Assembly: GCA_016584495.1 (NCBI GenBank)
Contig: WAID01000002.1
Coordinates: 1,674,001 to 1,738,000, forward strand
DNA length: 64,000 bases
Direction of reading: 5' to 3'
Origin: Celoporthe dispersa
Lineage: Eukaryota; Ascomycota; Sordariomycetes; Diaporthales; Cryphonectriaceae
The position numbers were made by a program, and so were the translations under genes. Each line of letters opens with the position of its first letter. Position 1 is the stretch's first letter. The notes under the pieces are model-generated. The model ran no database searches. It saw only the letters and a list, made by a program, of their open reading frames with translations, and had not been told where the DNA came from. This document shows positions 36,701-49,399 of the stretch, in pieces.

Positions 36701-38027
36701 GTCTCCAGTGCCTTCCCAGCCAAAACCAGGAGGCCGGTGGGAAGGTAATCATCTTTACAGCCAGCATAGGGAATATAGTACAGTCAACTTCATGTATCAG
36801 TATTGAATGTTAGATATAAGGAGATATTATCAATAAGAGAGATACTAGGCAGCAGGCCCGCTGGAGGTCTGCAAGGTCGTCGGCTGCTCTGCCCTCCGAA
36901 CTGTAATTACTAGAATTCTTCGAGGTTTTGACTTGCTGGACGACTGACGCTTCTCATCTGCTGAACCTTGGCGAGGACGGTTTAGCCGAGTCCTCATTTA
37001 CACCAACACTTCTCGCTGCTGTTTTTACAGTGCTAGATATCCATCTCGAAGAGTGCCGTGTGTTGACTCCTTGAAAGTAAGCCCATAGACAGTATACTGG
37101 AAACCACTCGAATGACGATTGTGATGGTGGATAGATCATGATGGCTCGAGAAAAGAAAGAGTTAAGGTTCTGATTAGAGAGTTGAGGTTTAATGCTCGTA
37201 TGGCGGCGAATTGTATAAGGTCAGTCCACTCAAGTCATGCTCAGTCAGGTGAGATGCGGTCCACCACCTCGGGGGCAGTCGTATGACCAAGCCAGAGAAT
37301 TTTTTCATCTTCTTTGGCCTTGCTTAGAAAGATTAGGAATTTACTTTTCCGTTCTTGAAAACTTCTAATGACTGGAAATCATCTTATCCAAGACAATGAT
37401 CCACTTCACCGAGTCTTGTTAGCTTGAAGGCCGACTGTGTGACAGGTGATTATTGATACCTGCCTTGCCACAGAGCGAGTACTTGTATACCTGTAAGCTG
37501 CTCTATCATATCCTCAGGGTCGTCACCCAGACCAAGGCTGCTGAGAGGTGAGAAAGAGAGAGAGAGCGGACAGTGACTTTGAATCCAGACCTGCTTCCTT
37601 CCAGCACTCTGGTCGGTCGAGTCCAACTGTCCGCTCTTTTCCAGATCTGCCTCGTGAATTTTCCCCTCTCTTTTCTTCTTCCATTTCTCCTACATCGACC
37701 GAAATGCCTGTCTCTAGGTAGTTGAGTTATAGGGCAGTTCATGCTTCCAAGTCGACCTAGTCAAATTTGACCCATCGGAGAGACTCGCCTCCGGCATCAA
37801 CACGCAGGCGGGGAAGGGACAGAAACTCGTCACCAGGTTCAGCAAGATGGTCGCCAGTCTAACATTGCCATGCATATTCAAGACCTCCGGGCGCAAATGC
37901 GTCTGTCTATCCAAGAAGAAGAAAGACTTTGAAGAAGAAAAAAAAAGAAAGAAACGAAGAAAAAAGCTTGTATGTACAATATCTCTCCACACCTGCAGCT
38001 CATACTCTTGTTTTATTCTCTCGTCTA
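33138..38027. other. 4.9-kb gene-poor region
   Basis: No supported gene. It includes the PTR2 promoter, a (GT)n microsatellite at about 33687–33721, and AT-richer unique sequence from about 36000 to 37500. A 130-codon minus-strand frame at 35177–35575 was considered and not accepted. The region may contain old transposon sequence, but no domain was recognised. Confidence 0.4.
33687..33721. repeat. (GT)n microsatellite
   Basis: An almost perfect run of about 17 GT units, preceded by GTCTGT variants. It lies about 0.55 kb upstream of the PTR2 start. Confidence 0.95.
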
Positions 38028-39653
38028 TCATGATGCGACCACGGGCTTCCCGTTGGCCTCCACCTCTCCAGTCTTGTCCAAAACTGCGGTATCAACATGA
38101 TTTGTCTTCTCGCTTGGATCTTGTAGGGACAGGTTCTGAACACCCTGGACCTCCGTGACCAGCGGCTGCTCGTGAGCGTCCTGGAACTCGTCGTCCGTGG
38201 GCGGGTTGACCTCGGACACTGCCACCTCCTTCACGCCATCCGTCGCGGCCAGTGTGGCTGTTGTCTCGCTGGGCTTTGCTATTTCCGCTACAACAGTGCC
38301 CTCGCTCGACTCGACAGGGGCAGATCCCACGGCGGTCCCGTTTGCTAGGGGAGCCCCCTCTCCCTTCTCCTTCTCCTCCCCCCTCCGGGAAGGCGACCGG
38401 TATCGTACAGATACGCTCGTTCCTCTGGTGCTTGTTCACGCTGCCCCTGGCGAGACACTCGAGCCTCTTACCGCCGTCAACGGGCACCCAGTAGACGGGC
38501 CCCTTGGGGAACTCGGTGTAGCCGTTCTCCCAGGTGGCCAGCTCTTTGATCCTGGGGTCGAGGTTGGGCATCTCGCACCAGTTGAAGTCGAGCTTGCCGC
38601 CGTACTGCTTGGGGATGTTCTCGATGTCGATGAAGGAGGTGAGGGTGGGGAGGACCTCGGAGTGGGAGAGGACGAAGATCTTGGAGACGGTGACGGGGTC
38701 GAACCAGCGCTTGATCCAGCCCCATACGGTGGTGAAGAAGATGGGCGCGCCGATGATCTAGACATGAAGAGAGGGGGAGAGAGAGATCGATCGCTGTCAG
38801 CCGTGAGCGGGTCGGGGGTGCGCGTGCTTCCTTGCATGCCTGCCGGCCCTGTTCTCGTCGAGAGGAAAGGCGGGGGGTGTAACTCACGAATATCCTGTCC
38901 AGCGTCTCGGGGTAGTGCGCTGTCGCCAGCTCGCTGGCAGCCTGCATGTGGCCCTTTAGGTTCCAGTATCCCCGCAGGCTCACGCCGCTGACGTCGACGA
39001 TGTTGGTGCTGAGGGTGATCGGGGTGCGCGCGTGCTCGCGGTCGGTGACCTGGGTGCACAGAGGCTGGGCGAAGCGCGTCAGGTTCTCGTACAGGGCGAA
39101 GAGGCGGATGAGCTTGGCGGGGGTCTTGCCGTCGTGGGCGGCGCGCGAGTAGGTCGAGGCGACGGACTTCTCGTAGGCGCCGATGGTCTTTGGGTCGAGG
39201 TGGCGGATCTCGAACAGGTAGATGGGGATGCCGCGGCGGTCGCGGCGGCCCGTCCACTGCGGGTACAGGCGGCGGCTCTGCTCGTACGCGTCGACGTCGA
39301 TGGTATCGTACAGCACGTCGAGCTGGAGGGCGGCGCGCCAGTCCTCGGTGTCCTTGAACTGCTTGTGCGCGTCGGCCACGACCCAGCGCCGGGCCCGCAG
39401 GAACCGCAGCAGCACCGTGTCCTCGTGCGACGGCGGCGGGCCGGGCTTGTACAGGCCCTTGGAGGCCAGGGAGGGTCTTGAACTCGGCAAAGGAGGCCTC
39501 CTCCTCCGGTGTGAGGTGCCCTATGTGCCCGTGCGGGTAGCCATACTCGATGGTGCCCTTGACGTGGGCACCGCTGCTGCTCTTGATCGAGGTCTTGGAC
39601 TGCGTCCTTGCGGCATGGCCGGCGGTTGCGGCCTCGATCGAAGGACGAGTCAT
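38028..39653 (-). CDS. Sec14-like CRAL-TRIO phosphatidylinositol/lipid transfer protein, two apparent frameshifts
   Basis: About 497 aa from exons 39653–38888 and 38757–38028. The N-terminus has the Sec14 start pattern GHLTPEEEASFAEFK, then the CRAL-TRIO-N helices (SHEDTVLLRFLRARRW). The lipid-binding CRAL-TRIO domain has GIPIYLFEIRHLD, VDVSGVSLRGYWNLKGHMQAA, HYPETLDRIF|IIGAPIFFTTVWGWIKRWFDPVTVSKI and IENIPKQYGGKLDF. The tail is acidic and low in complexity (VSEVNPPTDDEF…). Such proteins exchange phosphatidylinositol and another lipid and tune Golgi phosphoinositide signalling. One extra C on the coding strand near 39470–39476 breaks FKTLLASKGLY, and one extra G (plus-strand C6 at 38378–38383) breaks the tail; removing one there gives a continuous Glu/Lys-rich PEGEEKEKGEGAPLANG reading. 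Confidence 0.83.
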
Positions 39654-41142
39654 GGGGAAAGGAGGGGAAGGGGGAGGTGAGAGGGGAACAAGATTTTACG
39701 GTTGGAGATTGGGGGAAGGAGGGAGGGAGTGCCTGCCTGTCGATCTCAAGGTTTGCAGATACGAGAAGGGCAGTCGCGTTGGACAACAACTTTGGGGCAT
39801 ATGAGGTCATCAACAACAAGAAGAAGAGGGAGAAAGGGAGGAATCTACTGTGATGGTACATAAGAAACAAAAAAAAGAAAAATGTATGTGATAAGGTAAG
39901 AAAGCTGACCTGACTAGAGGAGCTAGATCGGCCAAGAAGATTAAAAAAAAAAAAAAAGGACCTTCGGAGTTTGAGCTGAGTGCGAGACGCTGTGCACTTG
40001 ACACACTCTGACGCCGCCACATTTTCCGTCTGTGGGGACAATATTCCCAGGCTGTGGCACCGAAAGACGGAGGAGGATGGAGGAGGGGAAAGAGGATCCC
40101 TAGAAAGAGCCAAGGGAGAGAGAGAGGTCAGATGCGCGCCTTGCATGCTCGTGCAGCTAGATACGCGCTGCAGGTGACCAAGATTGGTGATGAGATGTTA
40201 TGCAAGGGGCCGCATCTGTAGTGATTTACAATAGATTTGTTCGTCTGCACTTTTTTTCTTTTCTTACTTTCCTTTCCTTCTCTTTTCTACACACGCATAC
40301 TCAGACACATCTTGAGATTCTTGATCAGCAAGTCCTAGGTTTTTAGCCTTTCTTCATCATCTGTTCAGCCCCAAGTTCTTGGTAAGCAAGGGAGACAACG
40401 GAAAACAAAGTTATCTCCTGTAATTAAAAAAAAATCCTTCATGACGTCAATCCGGCCCGGACCCGGGGCCACGGGATCTTGTAGTGGTGGGGGAATGGTG
40501 GGTATGAGTCTAAGGTGGGGAGGGGGGGAGACCCCGAAGGTTTATTTGAGTTTGGTATAACATGGAGAAAAGAAAGAAAAAAAAAAAAACACATATGTTT
40601 ACCACAGAAATAGTTAGTCTAGGCTATGAGAGGGGTTCGTTTTTCAAAATTTCAGATCACAGTCAACTCAGATGAATAGAAATCTACCTGGCACAGCATG
40701 TGCATGGTGTCACCGATGAGTTCAAGTCAGGAGGCCATCCAGAGACACGTCTCATACTTGTTATGAACTCATGTCATGCTACGTTATAGATGTATTAGGA
40801 CGTGTTCTGGTGAGAGAGATGGGGAAAGGTTGTCAATCTGAACCCTTAAATCTATCTATCTTCTATTACCTGTATATCTACTGCCCCTTCTATTCCAAGC
40901 TCTTGTCTACGCTCTGTGCCTGTCGTGAGCCGTGACAGCATGGCCGTGTTCTATTTGCATGGCACCCACCGACAGAAAAGGTACTGGTGTCCAACATGTG
41001 CCAGCAGAACGACTGCAACAAGGTCGACTCGGCATAGAGACCAGGATGGTAGGCGCAACGTCCTGTTTATCTTCCGCCCTGCCGTCGTCCAAACATGGAT
41101 ATGACAAGCCTGCGGCGGCACCACCACCACCACCACCTCAGC
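39654..41142. other. Intergenic region, no gene seen
   Basis: Promoter side of the Sec14-like gene plus the 3' side of the next gene. It holds A-runs (39944–39958 and about 40578–40590), T/C tracts and a GA-rich stretch near 40065–40125. No coding sequence is supported. Confidence 0.4.
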
Positions 41143-41849
41143 TCACTGGCTGTCGTCTCCGGCCGCGGCGCCAGGCTCCCTCGGCGTCGCATAACCCCTC
41201 CTCTTCCTCCACTCCCTCACGCCTCGCTCCAGCTCGCCCCACGCCACCCCGTCCCTGACCAGGCACATGGTAACCCCCAGGCTCTCCGTCTCCCTGTTCC
41301 TGCTCTCGTCATCAAAGAACAGGAACTCCTCGTACGGCAGGCCCGTCTCCTTCTGCAGCCTCTGCATGTGCGTGATCTTGGACCCAGGGTAGATCTGCAG
41401 CCCCGCGTCGAACATGTCGATGGCCTTCCTCGCCTTGCCGGCCTTCTTGCCCTCCTCGGGCGCGGGCGGGTGGATGTGCAGCAGCTTCAGCATGTCCCTC
41501 GCCAGGTCGGGCGCGCTCGTCCGGCTGGCCACGCCCACCCGCATGCCCAGCTGCGGCAGGGCGTACAGCACCCCGGCACGTCCCTGTAGAAGGCGAACTC
41601 CTCGCCCGTCCTGTCGGCGCAGGCGGTGTTGTTGCTGCCGGGGACGGTCTTTATGCTTCCGTTGACGTGGGTGTCGACCCAGAAGGGCCAGAGGGTGTAG
41701 TCGAGGTCGAAGACGACGAGCTTAGGGAGGGGGCCGCCATCGGTCAGGATGCGCGGCAGGGGGAGGGATACGGCGGTCGGGGTCGAGGTCGAGGTCGAGG
41801 CGGAGGAGATGGAGGAGAAGGTCGCGGACTTGACGAGCTTCTTGGGCAT
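41143..41849 (-). CDS. Magnesium-dependent phosphatase-1 (MDP-1)-type HAD phosphatase, one apparent frameshift
   Basis: Single exon, about 235 aa. The MDP-1 nucleophile motif is PKLVVFDLDYTLWPFWVDTH (DxDxT with the family-specific YTLWP). Motif II lies in VGVASRTSAPDLAR, and the acidic motif is FLFFDDESRN. It lacks a large cap domain, as MDP-1 does. Mammalian MDP-1 removes phosphate from protein tyrosine and glycated-lysine type substrates; the fungal substrate is not established. A run of four C at 41571–41574 (plus strand) should be five: with one more base the reading runs FYRDVPGVLYALPQLGMRVG, as in the family. The N-terminal ~38 residues are Ser/Thr-rich and may be a targeting or disordered tail. 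Confidence 0.83.
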
Positions 41850-42916
41850 CGTCGACGAGTCGAGGAGCGGGAGATCGGGAACGGCGCGGGAGTAGGAAGG
41901 TGCTGGTGTAGAGCTGGTAATAGGGTCGTCGAAGGGGGGAATACGGCAGGGCTTAGCGGTAGATGAAGGCGTGGAGGAGGTGTCCGAGGAGAGGGGGATG
42001 GGGGAAGAAATAAAAGAATGAAAGAAGAAGAAGAAGAAAAAGAAGCCGTAAAGGGTTGATCTCGCCCTACGTCAGACTAGAAGGCAGCACTGAACCCTTC
42101 ACCCAGAAGGCCCGCCCCTTAGAAGGTAGCGCCCCGCGACCCCTCATCGGGTCTTATCTTATCCATCCTTGCCCTGCCGCGAAGCAAAACGCTAGCTCTG
42201 GTGGATGTACCTTTGTATGTACTTGGGTAGCCATGTACCGTGGATTAGCCGAGCCCCTCTCTCGACGACTCCTCCTCCATCTTCGAACGACAAGCCGCAG
42301 GACCGAGAGGAGGACGGAGGAGAAATGTTGGAGAAACCGGGACACACCAGGCGGATGTACGGATTTACTGCCTCTCCAGATCAGTCTTGGCCCGGCTCAA
42401 ATATTTCTCCAAACGACCCGGATCACATTCGCTCGGCCCACGCGGATTTATAGCTCACGACGAGCTCGCCTGGACAGCAGAACACAACTGCCGTCGCACC
42501 TGCTACCAAGGTCCCAGTATCACATCGATCGAGGATGGCCACTAAGATTTATAAATCATTATCTGGGCATGGAGGTTCTCCACAGGTTTCCCCGCGGGGG
42601 CCATCTCATGCTGGGCACTAGACATCTTCCCCGCCGGGGCGACGGGACAAGGCTTTTTGGGTCGAGCCTGGGGGAGACATATTATATCTAGCCACCCCCG
42701 AGCTACCGAGTTCAGGTAATACCTAAGCTCTCTCTCTGGGCAGAACATACCGTACTTACATTATCTATCTTGCTCCTTTCAGTATTGGGACTGATCCTTC
42801 CGTCCCCTCGTCAGCGACAGGCGTTTACTCTTCCAAAGGGTTCGTCAGCCCTGGCAGCATCTCAACGACACCTTCGAGCACCCTGAACCAACCTCAACCC
42901 TCGAGTTTGGCCTCCA
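41850..42916. promoter_or_regulatory. Divergent promoter region
   Basis: Lies between the MDP-1-like gene (-) and the dioxygenase gene (+). Pyrimidine-rich sequence near 42720–42910 precedes the ATG at 42917. No other gene is seen. Confidence 0.35.
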
Positions 42917-44084
42917 ATGGCGAGCGAAAGCCCCAAGAAGATCCAGCTGTCCCGCATAAGTCATGTCTACTACAGGTACAAACCTGAAGATGTCGACGCG
43001 GCACGGACCTTCATGGTGGACTTTGGCTTCTTCGAGGTGAAGCGCGAGGGGCCCCGCACATACTACCGCGGCTATGGCACCGAGCCCTTTGTGCTGTGCG
43101 TCGAGGTCGCAGACGAGTCCAAGTTTGGCGGCCCCGCGTTTGCTGTCGATTCCCTGGAGGAGCTGGAGAGGGCGAGCAAAATCCTACCGGAGGAGGTCAA
43201 GGCTACCGAGGTGTATGAAATGGAAGGCGCGCCAGGCGGCGGGAAGTGTGTGACCTTCTACGACCCCGTGGACGGCTTCCCCTTCCACCTGGTCTGGGGC
43301 CAGGAGATGGTCGAGCCCTTGAGCCTGGCGCTTTCGGAGCCGAAGCCCAATTATGTGAGTGGTACCACCGGCGCCGGGCGTTTGTTATCGATCAGATTGT
43401 GGCCCACCCCTCATGAATCTGTCTTGTATGATCCTGACGACACACGTACCTGCATGCAGCCCGAAAAGCAGTACCGCGACGTGAACCAGACCCGGCGCTT
43501 CCAGAAGCGCCCCGCGCCCGTCCACAAGCTCGGCCACTTTGGCATGTGCGTGACCAACTACAAGAAGTGCTACGAGTTCTACTCGACCTACTTCAACTTC
43601 CACCCCTCCGAGCTGATCCACAACGAGGCGGGCGAGGACGTCACCGTCTTCTTCCGCCTCGGCAAGGGCCCGGAGCGGGTCGACCACCACTGCTTCTTCT
43701 TCTTCGAGGGGCCGCGTGCCCCGCACGTACACCACAGCAGCTTCGAGACGCACGACTTCGACGCCCAGGTCCTGGGCCACGACTGGCTCCGCCACAAGGG
43801 CTATGAGAACTGCTGGGGCGTCGGCAGGCATATCATGGGGAGCCAGATCTTTGACTACTGGTTCGACCCCAGCAAGTTCATAATGGAGCACTACGTCGAC
43901 GGGGACCTGCTGGACCAGAGCTATCCCACCCAGCATAGCCCGATGAGCCCGGACAGCTTGCACGTCTGGGGTGAGTCTCTTCTTCTTTCTCTTGTGTTGA
44001 ATCGCCGTGCACTACATCCCGGTAAGCCTGTGCTGATATTTGTCCTCGGCAGGACCGGATCTGCCGCCGACATTTTTGTCGTGA
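42917..44084 (+). CDS. Extradiol ring-cleavage dioxygenase, VOC (glyoxalase-fold) superfamily
   Basis: About 326 aa from exons 42917–43354, 43460–43970 and 44053–44084. Two VOC domains follow one another: HVYYRYKPEDVDAARTFMVDFGFFE… in the N half and KLGHFGMCVTNYKKCYEFYSTYFNF… in the C half. The metal triad is probably His in KLGHFG, His in HHSSFE and Glu in FIMEHYVDGD, the His-His-Glu set of type I extradiol (catechol 2,3-) dioxygenases. The last short exon gives VWGPDLPPTFLS and a stop, matching the usual end of this family. The first intron is 105 nt with no in-frame stop, so retention would insert 35 residues. The likely job is cleavage of catechol- or trihydroxybenzene-type rings; the exact substrate is unknown. 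Confidence 0.85.
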
Positions 44085-44651
44085 GTGGCATGCATGGATA
44101 TAGGACTTGCTTTGCTGCGAAGCCGAGTATCCAGCAAGGGTCGCCGGAGAGTATCCCATCAGCGCAGTCTAATTTGCCCACTCCCCAGAATGTTTCTACG
44201 AGCGGTGAGAACCATACTGTTTCTCCCTTAGTCTGTCCGTGTTTTCTGTAGCAAGTCAATTCACCTGTCCCAACGGGGCCATATGACGGCACCGGCGTTC
44301 CCTAACTCTGAGGTGGGAAGCACCACGGGATTGTCAACGTATCTCCAAAAAGACAAATTGATTGGTCTCATATGTCATGCTTACCGGTTGACGGCACAAT
44401 AGTTGGATAGGTCGTGTTCGAAGATGGTGAGCCTCGCTCAGGAGAACAATGTCGAATTGCAGCCACCGTTTACGTCCCCGGCACCCCTGACTACGTGAGA
44501 CTATTCGATGGCAAATGTGATTAAATATAACAGAATACCTAGTAGGGTAGAAAGCTAGCTCTCATCAAGTCCACGTTATATACCTGTGGAGGCCAGGCCC
44601 GCCGACATATGTACACACAAAACACCATCCATCCTCATGACCTCTCCTCAC
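44085..44651. other. Convergent 3' intergenic region
   Basis: Between the dioxygenase (+) and the mucin-like membrane protein (-). No gene is seen. Confidence 0.4.
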
Positions 44652-46594
44652 CTAGGCCTGCGCGGCATCTTGTTCGCCCTGTTTGTACAGCACCAACAGT
44701 TCCTCCCGCAGGCTCGTCAGCTCACTCTTGGACCTCTCTAAGCCTCCACCCGGCGTCAAGCCAGAGGACACGGCACCCGTTCCTGCCGCTGTCGTTGTCG
44801 TCGTCGTCCCTCTGACATTATCATTTTCGGCCGGGCTCGTCTGGAAACTAGGCAGCGGTAGAGGCGGCGGCGATAACCCGACCACCTGCTCGGAGCCCCT
44901 CGATCCCTGCATCGTGGAACGGGCACCAGAAGTCCACGAGCTCCCGACGGACATGTGCTCTGCCGTGCCCGTCGAGTGGGACCAGTGGCTGGTGAGATAC
45001 GCCTTTGCATCCTCGCGCGAAAATGAGCCAGACCCGGGCTGGCTGACCTCTGGCCCCGTGGCGTCCAGCTCAGAGATGGCGTCCTGAGCAGGTGGTTGTT
45101 GGGAAAGGCTGGCAAGGCTGGGCAGCGGTGGCACGTCCTGTGCTGCTGGTGAGCCCGCATACTGGCTTCCGCCTTGCTGAGCAGCGCTGCGGCTGGTCCA
45201 GCGACTCCACCGCTCGCCTATCGCGTTCAGTTTCAGCGGGTGGTGCCCGCTGGACCGCTGAAACCAGCTGGCGAGGCTCCTGCGGATACTGGCCTGGTGC
45301 ACAGGGGCTGGCTCCAGTACGGAGACGGAATAGCCAGGGTCGTGTCGCTTCTCGTCGAGGTATCCTTGGACAGAGTCGACGGAGCCGACGTCCTCGTCAT
45401 CTCTGTCGGGGGTTGAGCGATCGCCAGGATGCTGGCTGTTGAAGTTGAAGTAGCTGCGCTTCTTGTTGGATTGACGTTGATTGTATGGGCTGCCGCCGCG
45501 CTTGTGTCTTCGATGACGGCGCTGGCGGATGAGCATGATGGCCCAGATGATTCCCACGACGAAGCCCACCGCTCCTGTAGCAACACAAGGATGTCAGCTG
45601 AAAATCTGTTTTTTTTTCTTCTTTTCTTCTTCTTTTCTTCTTTCTTTTCTTTCTTTCTCCTTCCTTTCCCATGGCAAGAAAACCTTACCTAGTGTCCCAA
45701 AGGCAATGGCAAACTTGGTATTGTTGGGAGGCGGCGACAGATGGTGCTTGTGAGTGCTGTCGCCGCCATAATCGTCAGACTGGCCTCCTCTATCCTGCTG
45801 GCCGATGACGATGCTGCTGCTGGGGAAAGACGAGTCGGCTAGGGCGGTTGCGGTGGAGGGCGTGTTGTCGACGGTGACGGTGGAGATGGAAGAGGTTGTC
45901 AGCAAGACGGTGGTTTCTGAGGGTGAGCTCGACGTAGACGCAGTGGTGGTGACAGGATCCGTCGTCACGATGGACGACGTACTCGACACTGCTAGTGGTG
46001 ACGCCGCAGCAGAAGTTGTTGGTGGTGGTGTTAATGACGGGAGGGAAGTGGATGTTGTTGAGACTGTCGACGACAACGACGACGTCAACGATACCACTGA
46101 AGACGATGATGTAGTCAAGACCGTGGTCGTCTCAACCAAGATTGATGTTGAACTTGACTGTGCCTGAACAGTGAGGTCTGGTGTGTCCGGGTGGCTGGCC
46201 TCTTTCTTCTTGTCTTTGCCGTCCTTGTTGTCCTTGTTGTCGTCCTTTCCATCGCCCTTGTCATCACCATTCCCACCGTCGTTCCCACCGCCTCCGCCAC
46301 CTCCGCCACCTCCACCACCGCCTCCTCCTCCTCCTCCTCCACCACCACCATCACCACCATTCTTGTCGTCACGCTCCTTGGAACCCTGGTGATCATGATC
46401 CCTCCTACTGCCGTCTCTAGGGACGACACGCCCCTCCCCATTCTGAGCGAGTTCATCCCGATCACTCATGGCAGAGGCTGCTTGAAAGATGTGACTTCGC
46501 TGATATCTAGAAAATTGGAGAACAAGTTAGCAAGCCGGAGTGAGTGGGTGGTACGGATATACACAACATCATCCACCAGAGAACTGACCGCCAT
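44652..46594 (-). CDS. Single-pass membrane protein with Ser/Thr-rich ectodomain and poly-Gly tract (Mid2/WSC-like layout)
   Basis: Exons 46594–46563, 46506–45689 and 45574–44652 give ~590 aa; an in-frame ATG at 46469 would give 567 aa and leave the first intron in the 5' UTR. That intron (56 nt) has a GTATAT donor, a perfect CTAAC branch site and a TTTCTAG acceptor. Order: Asp/Arg/Lys-rich N-part, about 22 Gly in a row (plus-strand CC(A/T/G) repeats at about 46279–46351), Asp/Lys-rich spacer, ~110 residues of Ser/Thr-rich mucin-like sequence, one TM (FAIAFGTLGAVGFVVGIIWAIMLI, split by an intron) followed by basic residues, and a ~280-aa polar cytosolic tail. This layout is that of fungal wall-stress sensors, but there is no clear signal peptide and no WSC domain. 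Function unknown. Confidence 0.72.
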
Positions 46595-49399
46595 GTATTG
46601 AACCCAGGAGGCATTATCTCCAGGGCTGTTGAAGTCAATCATCCGCCAAAGTCTATTCTGAATTAATCCCGTGCGCCGATGGACGCTTCGTCCAGCTCAA
46701 CCAGGAGTGGGCTTAACAACCCTTGAGACTGAGAACAATGATTCAATAGGGAGATTTCTCCCCAAGAAACCCGTGATTAAGTATAAAGAGAGAAGAAAAA
46801 AAAAGGTGAGGATCCAGCCTTGAACAATACCAAGCATTGAGGCCTGCTCTGCGCGAGCCAGCACGCTATGTACAGGTGACTAGGCGTAGCCCAATCAAGG
46901 TTGGGAGGAAACGGGCAAGAGAAGAGGAGGAAAAAAGAGAGACTAAAAAAAAAAAAAAGAAGAAAAAAAGAGACCTGGGCCAGCAGGCGAAGAAGTGGAA
47001 ATCCTAGAAGGAAAAATGAGAGACAAGAAATGATCGTCGAGGACGAGGAAGGGATTGCGCGCCGAGCGTGTCAGATCATGTTCAAAGCCAAGACAAAAAA
47101 GACCGGACGATAGCCGGGCATTGACAAGAGCTGAGTGCAAGAAACGTAAGGTGGGTACATTAGCAACGAGATGCGGCATGAAGTCAAGGGAGACAGAATG
47201 ACGCCCACCCACGAGGGGCAGAAGGAAGGAAAGTGAGAGAGCGAGGGGGGGGGGGGGAGAAAAGGGACCGAAAGGCTCAGGAGCGTGTTCTCAGACTGAT
47301 GATCAACATCATGCAGAGGGCGATTTGAGGTTCGAGATGGCGTTGGACGAATGTGCAGCCACGCGGCTCATTTAGTGGGTATCATCCTCATTCACAGCAT
47401 CATGCGATGGATGCACATCAGATGGCAAGTCACACCCTCACACGCATAGAATTACATACTGTCCCTTGGAGGTGGTTGACCGTCAAAGAGAGTGCCTCTC
47501 TGTCCCTCTTTTCCTCTTACAAGCGGGGGTGGCAATTCGGCCGCTGATGCCCAGGATCCCTGAGGATGATCGTGAGGTGTGCACGTCGCGACGTTTCAGC
47601 GAGGTGGACGTCCTCATCGAGTTTCAGAATTCGGCGGGAGAGAGAGAACCCCCCTTGTCTTTGACACGACAAGGCGGCCTGACCTGCCCAGGTGCATGCA
47701 CTGCTCGGAATACGAGAAGAAAAGAAAGGCTGGTCGGTGCCCTGACAGCGTTGCAGCACTTGCCGTGCGCCACCCATGGAAGACGCCACCATTCCCACCG
47801 TCGCAGTAGTCTGTCGCGTCCGTCGCGAGGGCACAGCAGACTCTCTCCCCACTGAAGAAGTAGGGACCAGGATCTCGGCCTCTCGGAAGAGCAGGGCGGC
47901 TGGGCGGCTATAATAACAATTTAAACGGGAATAGCGCTGGCGACTGACAGAGCGCGCAGTAGCGCATAGTGATTCCGAGACGGCCGAATGTGAGACTGTT
48001 TCCGAGACTCGCCTCCAGGTTTGAGAGGGGGGCCACGGGAAGGAAAGGAGAGAAGAAAAAAAAAAGAAAGAAAAGAAGAGAAGGAAAAAGAAAGAAAGGG
48101 AGGGGAGAAAAGAAGGAGAAAAAAAGAAATTAGAGGGTGGAAACTCTCGGCTGAGAATATGCTTGAGTCCCTTAAGCTTGTCTGAGATTCTGCAGCCTCC
48201 GCTGGAGCGTGAGGCCGGAACCAAGTGGGAAAAGAGCACTAAAAAGAAAAAGCAAAGTAATGTAACGTGAATAAGAAGAGAGATCCGTCCGTCCGCTGGT
48301 CCAGCCAGCCAGCCAGCCAGCCAGCCACATCCATCATTTGTGTCACCCGTGATAGTCACCTGGGCACGTCCTGTTCCGATGGCTGATAACTGGAAGCGTC
48401 GGGACTGGAGGGCCGTGTGGGCTTGTCTCAGTATTGATTAAAGTGCGGTGAAGAAAAGAGGTAAGTCGAGGCAGATCCAGCGGGAAAAACTCGCAAGGAA
48501 CAAGTAACATGGCATCTGTCTCCTACCAAAGATGTGGCAGTGCACCCAGCACCCAATATGGACAGGTGTCTCTGAACATACCTGCACACCGCATTTGAGG
48601 AGCGAGGAGTGAGGAGGGGGAGCAGAGGTTGGGCTACACCCCAGAAGGGAGCCAGGAGGAAGGCCACGGGAGGAGAGACTGAGGGAGAAATGACACGTCG
48701 AGAATTGCAACCTGGAGGTTCAGCAAAAAGGCCACTGCAGCTGAACAGTTAGTTTGATGCAGTAGCATCTAGAGTAGCAGGGTGATAGGCAAGCAAAAGC
48801 AACATTACTTGAATAGTTACCCCGCAGCAGCCCCTGTACATACTCCTCCCGCCTTTGGGCCAGAAGCACTGAGGTGGGCCTAGAGTACACCCACTGTACA
48901 TGTGTATGCACATGGCTCCATTTAAGTAACTTTTTTCCTTCTTTAGTACAAAAAAGCAGACTCATGCTAGCTCTATAGCTGTTAGAGAATGATGAGCCTC
49001 TGGACATGTCAATCTAAAAGAAAAAGAAAACGAAAAAACAAAGATACAAGAAAAGAAGTTTTGAGTTCATGACAGGGTAAGACAGAGCTAAGAGATGCTG
49101 GCCAATCAAAACAAGGGCTGGTTACAAGGCTGTAGGGACGGTGTAATGAAGATGAGGGTCGAAAACTGTAGGAGGATAAGTATCAGAAGAACTGTTGTGC
49201 TTATATAACTTCTCCCCCATGTATATCTAAAGTACTTGTTCAGGCAGCTTCTGTCCATTCTCATAAATACCTACAGCAGCCCTGCTCATATACATCTCCC
49301 CGTGTTTATTTCTTTCTCTCTCCCCATACCTGAGTTCCAACGCCCCCCCCCCAACCACCAACGACACATCAACAGCAGTTTCAACACACATCCTTCAAG
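46595..49399. other. 2.8-kb region without a supported gene
   Basis: Contains an A-rich stretch (about 46945–46970), a G-run (47247–47257), GA-rich sequence at 48045–48130 and six CAGC units at about 48300–48327. A 280-codon minus-strand frame here crosses these low-complexity tracts and has no recognisable domain. Confidence 0.4.

Noticed and set aside
48300..48327. Regular short repeat units that could suggest an array
   Set aside because: Simple CAGC tandem repeat without spacers; not CRISPR, which is not expected in a fungus.
47517..48359. 280-codon minus-strand open frame
   Set aside because: Runs through GA-rich and CAGC simple repeats; composition is low-complexity and there is no domain.
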